A DNA stretch of 7,894 nt from Hyphomicrobium sp. (lineage in GTDB: Bacteria; Pseudomonadota; Alphaproteobacteria; Rhizobiales; Hyphomicrobiaceae). The stretch lies in assembly GCA_025927515.1 (NCBI GenBank), contig JAICLG010000137.1:1-7894 (forward strand), written 5' to 3'. The notes beneath the pieces are model-generated. The model did no database searches and was not told the DNA's origin. It worked only from the letters and a program-made list of their open reading frames with translations. This document shows, piece after piece, positions 1 through 5,593 of this stretch (position 1 is the first letter of the stretch; each line of letters starts with the position of its first letter). The position numbers and the translations under genes were made by a program.

Positions 1-876
1 GTCGGCGGCTGCTACGCAGCGGGACATCTCGACGATCTCGAGCGTTGGGCAACCGAGCTGACGCCGAAGCGCATCTTCGGATATCTCGATTTCAATTTCG
101 CCGGCACGGGACTGATCAGCGGACAGCGTTTGTGCAGCCGCCTCGATCAGCACCTTGGCGATCTCAATATCGAAGACTTGCATACGCGATTTACGGCTGT
201 CGCGACGGAGATCGGCACAGGACATGAGCATTGGCTGTCGCGCGGGCGTTTGGTCGACGCTGTACGGGCATCCTATGCGCTGCCCGGCGTTTTCAAGCCC
301 GTGAAAGTCAATGGCCGGTGGCTATTCGACGGAGCGCTCGTCAATCCGATCCCGGTTTCGGTGTGCCGGGCACTTGGCGCCCGTTACGTCATCGCGGTCA
401 ACTTGAACTTCGACATTCTGGGCCGGGGCAGTGTCATTGCCGCGCCCGAGACATTTTATGCCGACGAAGACGACCAGCTTCATCCGGCTCTCGACGAGAT
501 CAAGCCGGAAAAACGAGGTGTCCGCGCCCTGCTTCAGAGGCAAATCCTCGGTCGCGGCGATGGTGCGCCGGGCATTTCGACGGTTATGGTCGATGCTTTT
601 AATATCGTGCAGGATCGCATCGCACGTTCGCGCCTTGCCGGCGATCCTCCCGATGCGATGGTATCGCCGAGACTACAGGACGTTGGCCTTTTTGATTTCC
701 ATCGCGCCGCGGAAATGATCGAACGCGGCCATCATGCCGTCGAACGCCAGCTCGACGATATTTTACGCGAGATCGAAACGAGGGACACGAAGCGCGTCCC
801 AGGAAACGGGCAGCAGGATCGCGCCCGTTCCACAGCAAGCTCCGCGCATACCGCCCTTCAACCTGTCGCCAAGTAG
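1..876 (+). CDS. Patatin-like phospholipase, 5'-truncated by window edge
   Basis: This is the C-terminal 291 residues of a patatin/RssA-type serine lipid hydrolase, read in frame 1 from the first base with no true start in the window. The first visible residues (VGGCYAAGHLDDLERW) match the helix that directly follows the GxSxG nucleophile elbow in this family, so the catalytic serine should lie just upstream of base 1. The second member of the Ser-Asp dyad is visible: the DGA motif at 328-336 in the context LFDGALVNPIPV, with Asp encoded at 328-330. An ASYALPGVF segment before it is also typical. These enzymes hydrolyse acyl esters of phospholipids or neutral lipids, but the substrate here is unknown. 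The tail after about base 780 is polar and low in conservation. The last 19 bases overlap the 3' end of the opposing CBS gene. The family call is firm; the physiological role is not. Confidence 0.9.
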   Translation, partial: VGGCYAAGHLDDLERWATELTPKRIFGYLDFNFAGTGLISGQRLCSRLDQHLGDLNIEDLHTRFTAVATEIGTGHEHWLSRGRLVDAVRASYALPGVFKPVKVNGRWLFDGALVNPIPVSVCRALGARYVIAVNLNFDILGRGSVIAAPETFYADEDDQLHPALDEIKPEKRGVRALLQRQILGRGDGAPGISTVMVDAFNIVQDRIARSRLAGDPPDAMVSPRLQDVGLFDFHRAAEMIERGHHAVERQLDDILREIETRDTKRVPGNGQQDRARSTASSAHTALQPVAK

Positions 877-1289
877 CCGCGCATCGCGGTTACTTCCAGC
901 TCGACCTCGGCCGTGTAGTGCTTGACCACATCGCCAATCGAAACGATTCCGACGAGCGCGTCGTCTTCGATCACCGGCAAATGACGGAACCGACCGCGAG
1001 TCATCGTTTTCATGATCTCATCAGTCGTGCAGGTCTTGGTGCAGGAGATGACGTTTCGTGTCATGCCATCGCGCGCCGGCATCGTCAGGGCTTTCGCGCC
1101 GTGTTCGGCGATGAGCCGGATAATGTCGCGCTCGGAAATAATGCCGACGACTTCGCCACTATCACCGACGATAACGATGGCGCCAATCTTGCGGCTTGAG
1201 AGCCGCAACGCGATCTCTTGAATCGAATCTTCGGGCCGCGCCGTCATCACGCCGCGCGATTTCGATTTGAGTATTTGACCAATAATCAC
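858..1289 (-). CDS. Tandem CBS-domain protein
   Basis: A 143-residue protein made almost entirely of two CBS motifs (a Bateman module): the first at about residues 8-62 (IVGDSGEVVGIISERDIIR) and the second at about 75-130 (RFRHLPVIEDDALVGIVSIGDVV). Both end in the usual G-[IV]-[IV]-S-x-x-D signature. CBS pairs bind adenine nucleotides such as AMP, ATP or S-adenosylmethionine and normally regulate a partner. No catalytic or membrane domain is attached, so this is a free-standing cytosolic regulator whose partner cannot be named from sequence. The start is GTG at 1289, chosen because GGAGG lies 8 nt upstream (1298-1302). The gene runs the same way as the rhomboid gene but is separated from it by 187 bp, so it probably has its own promoter. 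It meets the patatin gene tail to tail with a 19-bp overlap. Confidence 0.9.
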   Translation of the reverse strand: MIIGQILKSKSRGVMTARPEDSIQEIALRLSSRKIGAIVIVGDSGEVVGIISERDIIRLIAEHGAKALTMPARDGMTRNVISCTKTCTTDEIMKTMTRGRFRHLPVIEDDALVGIVSIGDVVKHYTAEVELEVTAMRGYLATG

Positions 1290-1297
1290 AGACCCAG

Positions 1298-1302
1298 CCT
1301 CC
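1298..1302 (-). promoter_or_regulatory. Ribosome binding site for the CBS gene
   Basis: Reading the minus strand, GGAGG sits 8 nt before the GTG at 1287-1289. This near-perfect Shine-Dalgarno sequence supports the GTG start. No equally good signal was seen for an upstream in-frame start. Confidence 0.7.
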
Positions 1303-1440
1303 GTTCTTTGGAACGTAGTCCCGAAAAGAAGTCCGAAGACGCCTGCGCTTACCTTAAACCTCGCAAGGCTTACCCGGTCTTCTGCCGGCGTTCGCTGCGT
1401 TTTCTCACCTTAATCATATCCGCTCTTGCGGCGGAGTGAG

Positions 1441-1479
1441 TGAAGGCTGAGGCAATTTAAACCCGAATGCAAGCCTTCA
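1441..1479 (-). terminator. Possible hairpin at the end of the rhomboid gene
   Basis: An 8-bp perfect inverted repeat, TGAAGGCT at 1441-1448 and AGCCTTCA at 1472-1479, flanks a 23-nt spacer. One arm includes the stop codon of the rhomboid gene. The long loop and lack of a T-run make it a weak terminator candidate; it may be fortuitous. Confidence 0.2.
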
Positions 1480-2205
1480 ATCGAGTTGCGGTGCAGGCGG
1501 ATGATTGTTTTGCGTCGCACTATCGAACGCACTGAACGCGCATAAACCAAAGACATATCCACCGATGTGCGCTTCCCACGCGATGGCGCCTGTTGCACCA
1601 AATTTCCCGAAGCCGATCATCGCCAACAGATTCACTCCGAGGAAAACCAGCGACGCCAGCAACACACGCCGATCCGTGAGCGTGCGTATGAGCGACATGC
1701 TCGGGATCGCGCGAGGTTTCACGCGAAGAAGATAACCTTCGCCACGATCAATAGCGTTGAACAGGAAACGCATAACGCCACCCATCATCGCGGAGATCGC
1801 GCCGGATGCGCCGATCATCGGCGCAGCCAAGCCGGGATTGAATGCAAGGAATAAAAGCGCGCCGGCTATTCCGCCTGCAATCGAGAACAAGAAAAAACGC
1901 AAATTGCCGATGCGTGCACAGAGCACGGATCCGAATGCCAGAAGCCAAGCTGTGTTGAATCCCAGATGGACGAGATCCGCGTGGACGGCCATGTGCGTGA
2001 TGAATGAGGTCACGGCGGCCGTCTCTCCTCCCGGCAGCTGACTCGCGAATCCGGCGTAGCGCGCCGGTATGAACGCGAGGGCCAGAACCCACCATTCGAA
2101 CCGCTCAGGCGGTAACAGCGAGAGCGCGACATGGACCGCAATCAGGATCGCGAGCGTCGCCAGCACGCCGCCCGGAATGTTGAAGATCGGTTCTTTATGA
2201 CTCAC
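1477..2205 (-). CDS. Rhomboid family intramembrane serine protease
   Basis: A 242-residue polytopic membrane protein with the rhomboid catalytic set. The nucleophile Ser134 sits in GASGAIS, and the partner His213 in EAHIGGYVFG on a later membrane helix. His75, His80 and Asn84 (HADLVHLGFN) match the HxxxxHxxxN helix that contains the oxyanion-hole residues of E. coli GlpG. Hydrophobic stretches at about residues 14-32, 38-52, 68-97, 103-122, 128-150, 181-199 and 205-228 fit a six- or seven-helix fold. Rhomboids cleave single-pass membrane substrates within or near the bilayer; the substrate here is unknown. The start is a GTG at 2205 with only a weak upstream G-rich signal, but the N-terminus suits the family and the next in-frame Met is residue 72, beyond the first helix. 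The gene is divergent from the PAS gene across a 224-bp gap. Confidence 0.92.
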   Translation of the reverse strand: MSHKEPIFNIPGGVLATLAILIAVHVALSLLPPERFEWWVLALAFIPARYAGFASQLPGGETAAVTSFITHMAVHADLVHLGFNTAWLLAFGSVLCARIGNLRFFLFSIAGGIAGALLFLAFNPGLAAPMIGASGAISAMMGGVMRFLFNAIDRGEGYLLRVKPRAIPSMSLIRTLTDRRVLLASLVFLGVNLLAMIGFGKFGATGAIAWEAHIGGYVFGLCAFSAFDSATQNNHPPAPQLD

Positions 2206-2247
2206 GTCGCCCCGCTGTGATGGTGCCCGCCGAAACCGCGGCGCTCG

Positions 2248-2263
2248 TTAAGGATTACTGAAC
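2248..2263 (+). promoter_or_regulatory. CtrA-like box between rhomboid and PAS genes
   Basis: TTAA, seven bases, then TGAAC: one mismatch from the alphaproteobacterial CtrA consensus TTAA-N7-TTAA(C). It lies in the divergent intergenic region, 43 bp upstream of the rhomboid start and about 165 bp upstream of the PAS start. Single degenerate matches arise by chance, so this is only a candidate. Confidence 0.2.
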
Positions 2264-2383
2264 ATCTTTTAGCCGGCGGTGGCCGATGCCAAGCCCTCGT
2301 CCTTCGGATGGCATGAAGGATGCTCCCCCGTCCATATCTTCGGCGCCTGCTTTATCTCGCGTGTGCCGGAATGGCACGGTTTG

Positions 2384-2394
2384 AGGTCAGACCT
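2384..2394. promoter_or_regulatory. Short palindrome upstream of the PAS gene
   Basis: AGGTC-A-GACCT is a perfect 5+1+5 inverted repeat 35 bp before the PAS start codon. It is followed by a further CAGGTC half-copy at 2404-2409. The position would suit a repressor or activator operator, but no regulator is known for it and the element is short. Confidence 0.2.
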
Positions 2395-2429
2395 AAACCG
2401 CTGCAGGTCCAACGGGGGCGCAGGCTCAC

Positions 2430-3062
2430 ATGCAAGAAACCGTCAGCCGAGCACTTTATTCGTACTGGAACGAGCTTAGAGCGGGTCGCATAGCGCCGAA
2501 ACGCTTCGAGATCGAGCCGTCGTGCATAGGCGGAAACTTGCCCGACACTTTCATTCTTGAGCGCATCGCTCAATCCACCCTCCGCTTCAGGCTCGCCGGA
2601 ACTCGGGTGTCCGAGGCATTCGGCATCGATTTTCGCGGGCTCAACCTGTTCCAGCTCTTTGACGAAGCCGATGGAAAGATCCTGCAGCGGCAGATTCATT
2701 TGAGCGTCTCGAAGGGAGCGGTCAGCGTCATCAAAATCAGGGCTTCAAGTGAGGCCGGGCTATCGACAGATTTCGAAATGCTGCTGCTGCCCCTCTCGCA
2801 TACCCGCGATTCCATCGATCGGTTCCTCGGGTCGATCGCGCCGGTCGGGAAGCCGCATTGGCTCGGCACCGTGGCACTAACAGAGCGCAAGGTCGTCAGC
2901 CATGAGACGGTTTGGCCAGATGGCGCGCCTGCGGATTTCGCCGGCGCGGCACACATTCGCCAGCCCCTGCTCCCGGTCGTCCGAGAGGCCAGGATCGTTC
3001 GCTCGGACCGGCGGCAGTTCCGCGTTTACGACGGCGGCCTCAGCCGCCCAACCAACGGATAA
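2430..3062 (+). CDS. PAS_5-type single-domain protein
   Basis: A 210-residue soluble protein that resembles the alphaproteobacterial PAS_5 family (PF07310). The hallmarks are the N-terminal YWNELRAGRIAPKRFEIEP (about residues 11-29), then LPDTFILERI, the core LRFRLAGTRVSEAFGIDFRG at about 51-70, and LLLPLSHT followed by DRFLGSIAP near 119-138. The C-terminal 60 residues are polar and rich in Arg, with no recognisable kinase, cyclase or DNA-binding output domain. It is therefore probably a stand-alone sensor or adaptor; ligand and partner are unknown. The ATG at 2430 has a modest AGG 5 nt upstream and begins right at the conserved N-terminus. The PilZ gene follows on the same strand after 191 bp, so co-regulation is possible but tight operon coupling is not shown. 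Confidence 0.8.
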   Translation: MQETVSRALYSYWNELRAGRIAPKRFEIEPSCIGGNLPDTFILERIAQSTLRFRLAGTRVSEAFGIDFRGLNLFQLFDEADGKILQRQIHLSVSKGAVSVIKIRASSEAGLSTDFEMLLLPLSHTRDSIDRFLGSIAPVGKPHWLGTVALTERKVVSHETVWPDGAPADFAGAAHIRQPLLPVVREARIVRSDRRQFRVYDGGLSRPTNG

Positions 3063-3142
3063 GGCCGCAGATTCAGCCCGCATTAGACCTTCGACCAGTG
3101 GTGTGCCTCACTCGGGACACGCTGGCGATTATGGGCCGTAGA

Positions 3143-3157
3143 TTAGAGCTTCGTTAA
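3143..3157 (+). promoter_or_regulatory. CtrA-like box upstream of the PilZ gene
   Basis: TTAG, seven bases, then TTAA: one mismatch from TTAA-N7-TTAA. It lies about 97 bp upstream of the PilZ start. It is a second one-mismatch match in the neighbourhood, after 2248-2263. Evidence is weak by itself. Confidence 0.2.
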
Positions 3158-3215
3158 GAACCGGCGCCCATAGTTCTCCCGGGCCGTCGTTATCGCAACG
3201 CCAGAACGAGACGAT

Positions 3216-3245
3216 GGACCCAAGGTTTTTGCTGCGGGCCCAAGG
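3216..3245 (+). repeat. Two 10-bp direct repeats just upstream of PilZ start
   Basis: GGACCCAAGG at 3216-3225 and GGGCCCAAGG at 3236-3245 are nine-tenths identical and begin exactly 20 bp apart, about two helical turns. The second copy runs into AAGGA (3242-3246), the likely ribosome binding site. They could bind a dimeric regulator or be chance. Confidence 0.35.
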
Positions 3246-3253
3246 ATCGGCCA

Positions 3254-3886
3254 TTGGCTATGCAATCGAGTATTCTCCGCGACACGCTGCATCAAACCGA
3301 TGCGCAGCCAACGGCCATGACGGACCCGCGCCGGCATCGCAGGCTACCGGTTTCCCTCGCCGGTCGTTTCATGCGCGAAGACCGGAACGAGTTCACGTGC
3401 GAACTCAAGAACATTTCGGTTGGCGGAGCATTAGTGTCTTCGCCTCATGCCCCGGAAATCGGCGAGCGGGTCATCGCCTATTTCAAACATCTCGGCGGCA
3501 TCGAGGGCGTGGTTACTCGACGTACGCCAAACGGCTTTGCCTTCGCTTTCAAAGTGACGGAGTACAAGCGCGAGAAGCTCGCCGCCCAGATCATGTGGCT
3601 GATCAACCGCGCCGACTTCCCAGAGGATGCCGGCCGGCTCCACGAGCGCATGGGAACTCACGGCCGCCGGACAACGTTGAAGGTCGACGACGTCATTATC
3701 GACGTTGAACTGCTTGATCTTTCCGCATCTGGAGCATCGATCGGCACGCCTGCGCGGCCGCCGATCGGCAGTTTCGTGATGGTCGGCAAGACGCGGGCAA
3801 TCGTTCGACGGCACCACGCGCGCGGTATCGGGCTCCAGTTCCTTGCGCTGCTTTCGCCCGAGGCGTTGCGCGAAAGTTTTTCTTAA
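3254..3886 (+). CDS. Tandem PilZ-domain protein (probable c-di-GMP receptor)
   Basis: A 210-residue soluble protein with two PilZ-like units. The first (about residues 24-112) carries both c-di-GMP signatures: RxxxR as R26 and R30 in DPRRHRRLPV, and [DN]xSxxG as N53-I-S55-V-G-G58. The second (about 134-207) keeps DxSxxG (D155-L-S157-A-S-G160) but has R139-TTL-K143 where RxxxR is expected, so it may bind weakly or only dimerise. PilZ proteins transmit c-di-GMP levels to motility, polysaccharide or adhesion machinery. The start is ambiguous: TTG at 3254 has AAGGA 7 nt upstream, while ATG at 3260 (13 nt) and ATG at 3317 (no clear site) are alternatives; all keep both domains. A LapG-like protease gene follows on the same strand, separated by 157 bp with its own promoter candidate. 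Confidence 0.88.
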   Translation: MAMQSSILRDTLHQTDAQPTAMTDPRRHRRLPVSLAGRFMREDRNEFTCELKNISVGGALVSSPHAPEIGERVIAYFKHLGGIEGVVTRRTPNGFAFAFKVTEYKREKLAAQIMWLINRADFPEDAGRLHERMGTHGRRTTLKVDDVIIDVELLDLSASGASIGTPARPPIGSFVMVGKTRAIVRRHHARGIGLQFLALLSPEALRESFS

Positions 3887-3927
3887 ACGTTGCGTTGGTT
3901 GTGTGATGCCTCAAATCGCCCGCCGAG

Positions 3928-3956
3928 TTGCCAAAATCCCAAAGTTAAAATTTTAT
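3928..3956 (+). promoter_or_regulatory. Sigma70-like promoter for the C93 protease gene
   Basis: TTGCCA (3928-3933), a 17-bp spacer, then TTTTAT (3951-3956) gives 5/6 and 4/6 matches to the -35 and -10 consensus. It lies in the most AT-rich part of the neighbourhood, including the palindrome TAAAATTTTA at 3946-3955. Transcription would begin near 3963, leaving a leader of about 80 nt before the ATG at 4044. Confidence 0.4.
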
Positions 3957-3969
3957 CGATCTTTGGTAC

Positions 3970-3989
3970 GAATGCCGAGGCCGGCATTC
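3970..3989 (+). other. Leader hairpin upstream of the C93 protease
   Basis: GAATGCCG (3970-3977) and CGGCATTC (3982-3989) form a perfect 8-bp stem with an AGGC loop, right after the predicted transcription start. There is no T-run, so it is not a classical terminator for the PilZ gene. An mRNA-stabilising or regulatory 5' structure is possible. Confidence 0.35.
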
Positions 3990-4043
3990 ATGCTAAAAAC
4001 AAGTGTCTCGCGTAGTGTATCGTACCGTGTTCGAGGGCGTATC

Positions 4044-4724
4044 ATGAAGTACGGTAGCGTGGCCATGAGTATGGCCGTGAGTTTGATTGCGGCGACGGTT
4101 CCGGCAGCGGCGCAGCAAGTTGCAGTTCTAAACCCGGCAATCCGCGCTCCGGAGTACATGCGAATTTATGGCAGCTCGCAGCCTCCTTATGGCTTCGTAT
4201 CCTTCTGCGCGAGAATGCCAAACGAATGCGTCGTGACGTCGACTAACGAGTCGCGTTTTGAAGCGACGCCGGAACGCCTGAGCGAGCTCGACGTGGTCAA
4301 CCGCAAGGTCAATCACGACATCGAGCCGGCGACAGACATGGAAGTCTATGGCGTTGCCGAGTACTGGACGCTTCCGAAAACACGCGGCGACTGCGAGGAT
4401 TATGCGCTTCTCAAACGCCATATTCTCATCGCACGCGGCTGGCCATCCAGCACGCTGCTGATGACGGTGGTTCGCGACGAGAAGAACGAAGGCCACGCCG
4501 TTCTCACCGTTCGAACCACGCAAGGTGATTACATTCTCGACAACAAAATTGACGTTGTCCGCCTTTGGAATCAGACGCCGTATCACTACGTGATGCGGCA
4601 GTCGTATCTCGATCCGAAGGTTTGGGTGTCGCTCGATCCGAACGATGCGATGACGCCTTCCGCAAGCGCGGGCGTATCGCAATCGGATGTATCGGGATTG
4701 GAAGGCATAGAGACGCTGCCGTGA
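4044..4724 (+). CDS. LapG-like periplasmic cysteine protease (BTLCP, peptidase C93)
   Basis: A 226-residue exported transglutaminase-like cysteine proteinase (PF06035). Residues 1-23 form a signal peptide (MKYGSVAMSM...VPAAA) with likely cleavage before QQ. The catalytic triad is visible: Cys117 in TRGDCEDYALLKR, His151 in EGHAVLTV and Asp166 in YILDNK. Asp116 and Glu118 beside the cysteine match the acidic pair reported as calcium ligands in LapG. LapG enzymes cleave large surface adhesins at the N-terminus when c-di-GMP falls; whether this one does is inference, as no adhesin or LapD is in view. Cys55 and Cys62 could form a disulfide. ATG 4044 was chosen because it starts the signal peptide and has GAGGG 6 nt upstream. 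The reading frame stays open back to 3843, but that stretch overlaps the PilZ gene and is Arg-rich. The gene ends before a strong hairpin. Confidence 0.9.
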   Translation: MKYGSVAMSMAVSLIAATVPAAAQQVAVLNPAIRAPEYMRIYGSSQPPYGFVSFCARMPNECVVTSTNESRFEATPERLSELDVVNRKVNHDIEPATDMEVYGVAEYWTLPKTRGDCEDYALLKRHILIARGWPSSTLLMTVVRDEKNEGHAVLTVRTTQGDYILDNKIDVVRLWNQTPYHYVMRQSYLDPKVWVSLDPNDAMTPSASAGVSQSDVSGLEGIETLP

Positions 4725-4754
4725 TCGGCACATTGGCGGAAGTATTTGAGTTCA

Positions 4755-4778
4755 AGACGGCGCTTTTCCGCGCCGTCT
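4755..4778. terminator. Bidirectional hairpin between convergent genes
   Basis: AGACGGCGC (4755-4763) and GCGCCGTCT (4770-4778) form a perfect 9-bp GC-rich stem with loop TTTTCC. It lies between the converging stops of the C93 protease (4724) and the carbonic anhydrase-like gene (4801). No T-run follows on either strand, so it may act as a weak intrinsic terminator or as a 3' end stabiliser for both mRNAs. Confidence 0.6.
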
Positions 4779-4800
4779 CAAGGGTCGTCGATGCCTGCCC

Positions 4801-5337
4801 TTAGACTTTTTGCTGAGGCTTCAATCCAGAGGCGTATCGCTTCCAGTTGGCGACGTAGCGGCGCGCCGCTCCGCCAAAACGCACAACCTCCTCGTCGCTC
4901 AATTGCCGGACGACCTTGCCGGGCGATCCCATCACCATGGATCTCGGCGGTATCTCTTTAGTTTCAGGAATGAGCGTATTTGCGCCAATAACGCACTCTT
5001 CGCCGATCTTCGCGCCGTTGAGAATGATCGAACCGATGCCAATCAAGCTGCCGCGGCCGATCGTACAGCCGTGCAGCATAACCATGTGTCCGATGGTGCA
5101 GTCGGCCCCGATCGTCAAAGGAAAGCCGGGGTCTGTGTGCAGCACTGAGCCGTCCTGAACATTCGATCGTTCTCCGACCGTAATGAGTTCATTGTCGCCT
5201 CGCAGCACTGCACCGAACCAGACGCTGGCGTCCTCTTCGAGCGCGACCTTGCCGAGAACTACGGCGTTTGGCGCAACCCAGAAAGCCCCGCTGGCGGGGG
5301 TCGTCACCCCAACGCCGTCCAAGTTGTAGAGAGTCAT
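4801..5337 (-). CDS. Gamma-carbonic anhydrase-like hexapeptide protein
   Basis: A 178-residue left-handed beta-helix protein of the gamma-class carbonic anhydrase (YrdA/PaaY-like) family, close to the usual length. The three metal-binding histidines are present: His67 in SVLHTD, then His84 and His89 in IGHMVMLHG. Arg46, Asp48, Gln61 and Asp62 (LRGDN, NVQDGS) match conserved residues of the Methanosarcina Cam enzyme. Hexapeptide turns such as IGADCTIG and [14 protein letters not shown] follow, ending in an alpha-helical tail. It would form a cytosolic trimer. Many members hydrate CO2 poorly or not at all, so enzymatic activity is uncertain. The ATG at 5337 begins the conserved N-terminus 19 bp after the DUF3126 stop and has GAGAAG 8 nt upstream. 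The frame extends further upstream, but only through the DUF3126 gene in another phase. It is the last gene of the cysE operon. Confidence 0.88.
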   Translation of the reverse strand: MTLYNLDGVGVTTPASGAFWVAPNAVVLGKVALEEDASVWFGAVLRGDNELITVGERSNVQDGSVLHTDPGFPLTIGADCTIGHMVMLHGCTIGRGSLIGIGSIILNGAKIGEECVIGANTLIPETKEIPPRSMVMGSPGKVVRQLSDEEVVRFGGAARRYVANWKRYASGLKPQQKV

Positions 5338-5356
5338 CGGTCGGGCTTCTCGCGTC

Positions 5357-5572
5357 TCAAACGCCTTCAAGGTCCATGTCGAGGATGGCCATCTGCAGCT
5401 GATAAGACGTTTCGCCGTCTTCCTCTTCGCGATAAAGGGCCGCGACAAACTCGTTGTTGATGAAGACCTCGGCCATATCGTCCTTCTTCGGCTGGGGCCT
5501 GACCTCCAGCGTCGAGGCTCCAAACGTTTTGCGCAGATAGGCCTGAAGCCGTGCAACTTCGTCTTTCTTCAA
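5357..5572 (-). CDS. DUF3126 family protein
   Basis: A 71-residue acidic cytosolic protein resembling DUF3126 (PF11324), a small alphaproteobacterial family without known function. It has an N-terminal amphipathic helix ([17 protein letters not shown]), a central beta pair ([31 protein letters not shown]) and a final [12 protein letters not shown] strand; no cysteine or metal motif is seen. The start is TTG at 5572, supported by AGGAG 8 nt upstream. It lies 21 bp after the cysE stop and 19 bp before the carbonic anhydrase-like start, so all three are almost certainly one transcript. This position suggests a role tied to cysteine synthesis or CysE itself, but that is guilt by association only. 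Confidence 0.85.
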   Translation of the reverse strand: MKKDEVARLQAYLRKTFGASTLEVRPQPKKDDMAEVFINNEFVAALYREEEDGETSYQLQMAILDMDLEGV

Positions 5573-5580
5573 TTTACTTT

Positions 5581-5585
5581 CTCCT
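5581..5585 (-). promoter_or_regulatory. Ribosome binding site deciding the TTG start of DUF3126
   Basis: On the minus strand AGGAG is followed by eight bases and then TTG (5570-5572). The ideal site and spacing support a TTG start in the absence of a nearby ATG. Confidence 0.75.
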
Positions 5586-5593
5586 GGTGAGTG

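Noticed and set aside
782..800. GGGAC/GTCCC hairpin near the end of the patatin gene
   Set aside because: The stem is only 5 bp, lies within coding sequence and lacks a T-run, so it is not supported as a terminator.
1808..1824. Near-perfect palindrome GCGCCGAT-C-ATCGGCGC
   Set aside because: It lies inside the rhomboid gene and encodes the conserved residues just before the active-site serine, so protein constraint and GC-rich codon use explain it.
2279..2479. 66-residue open frame in the rhomboid-PAS intergenic region
   Set aside because: No ribosome binding site or recognisable composition, and it runs into the PAS gene in another frame.
3843..4043. N-terminal extension of the C93 protease frame up to 3843
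   Set aside because: It overlaps the PilZ coding end, is Arg/Cys-rich and would bury the clear signal peptide that starts at 4044 with a good ribosome binding site.
5338..5556. Upstream extension of the gamma-carbonic anhydrase frame
   Set aside because: The extension lies wholly within DUF3126 in another phase and has unlikely Arg/Ser-rich composition; the conserved protein begins at 5337.
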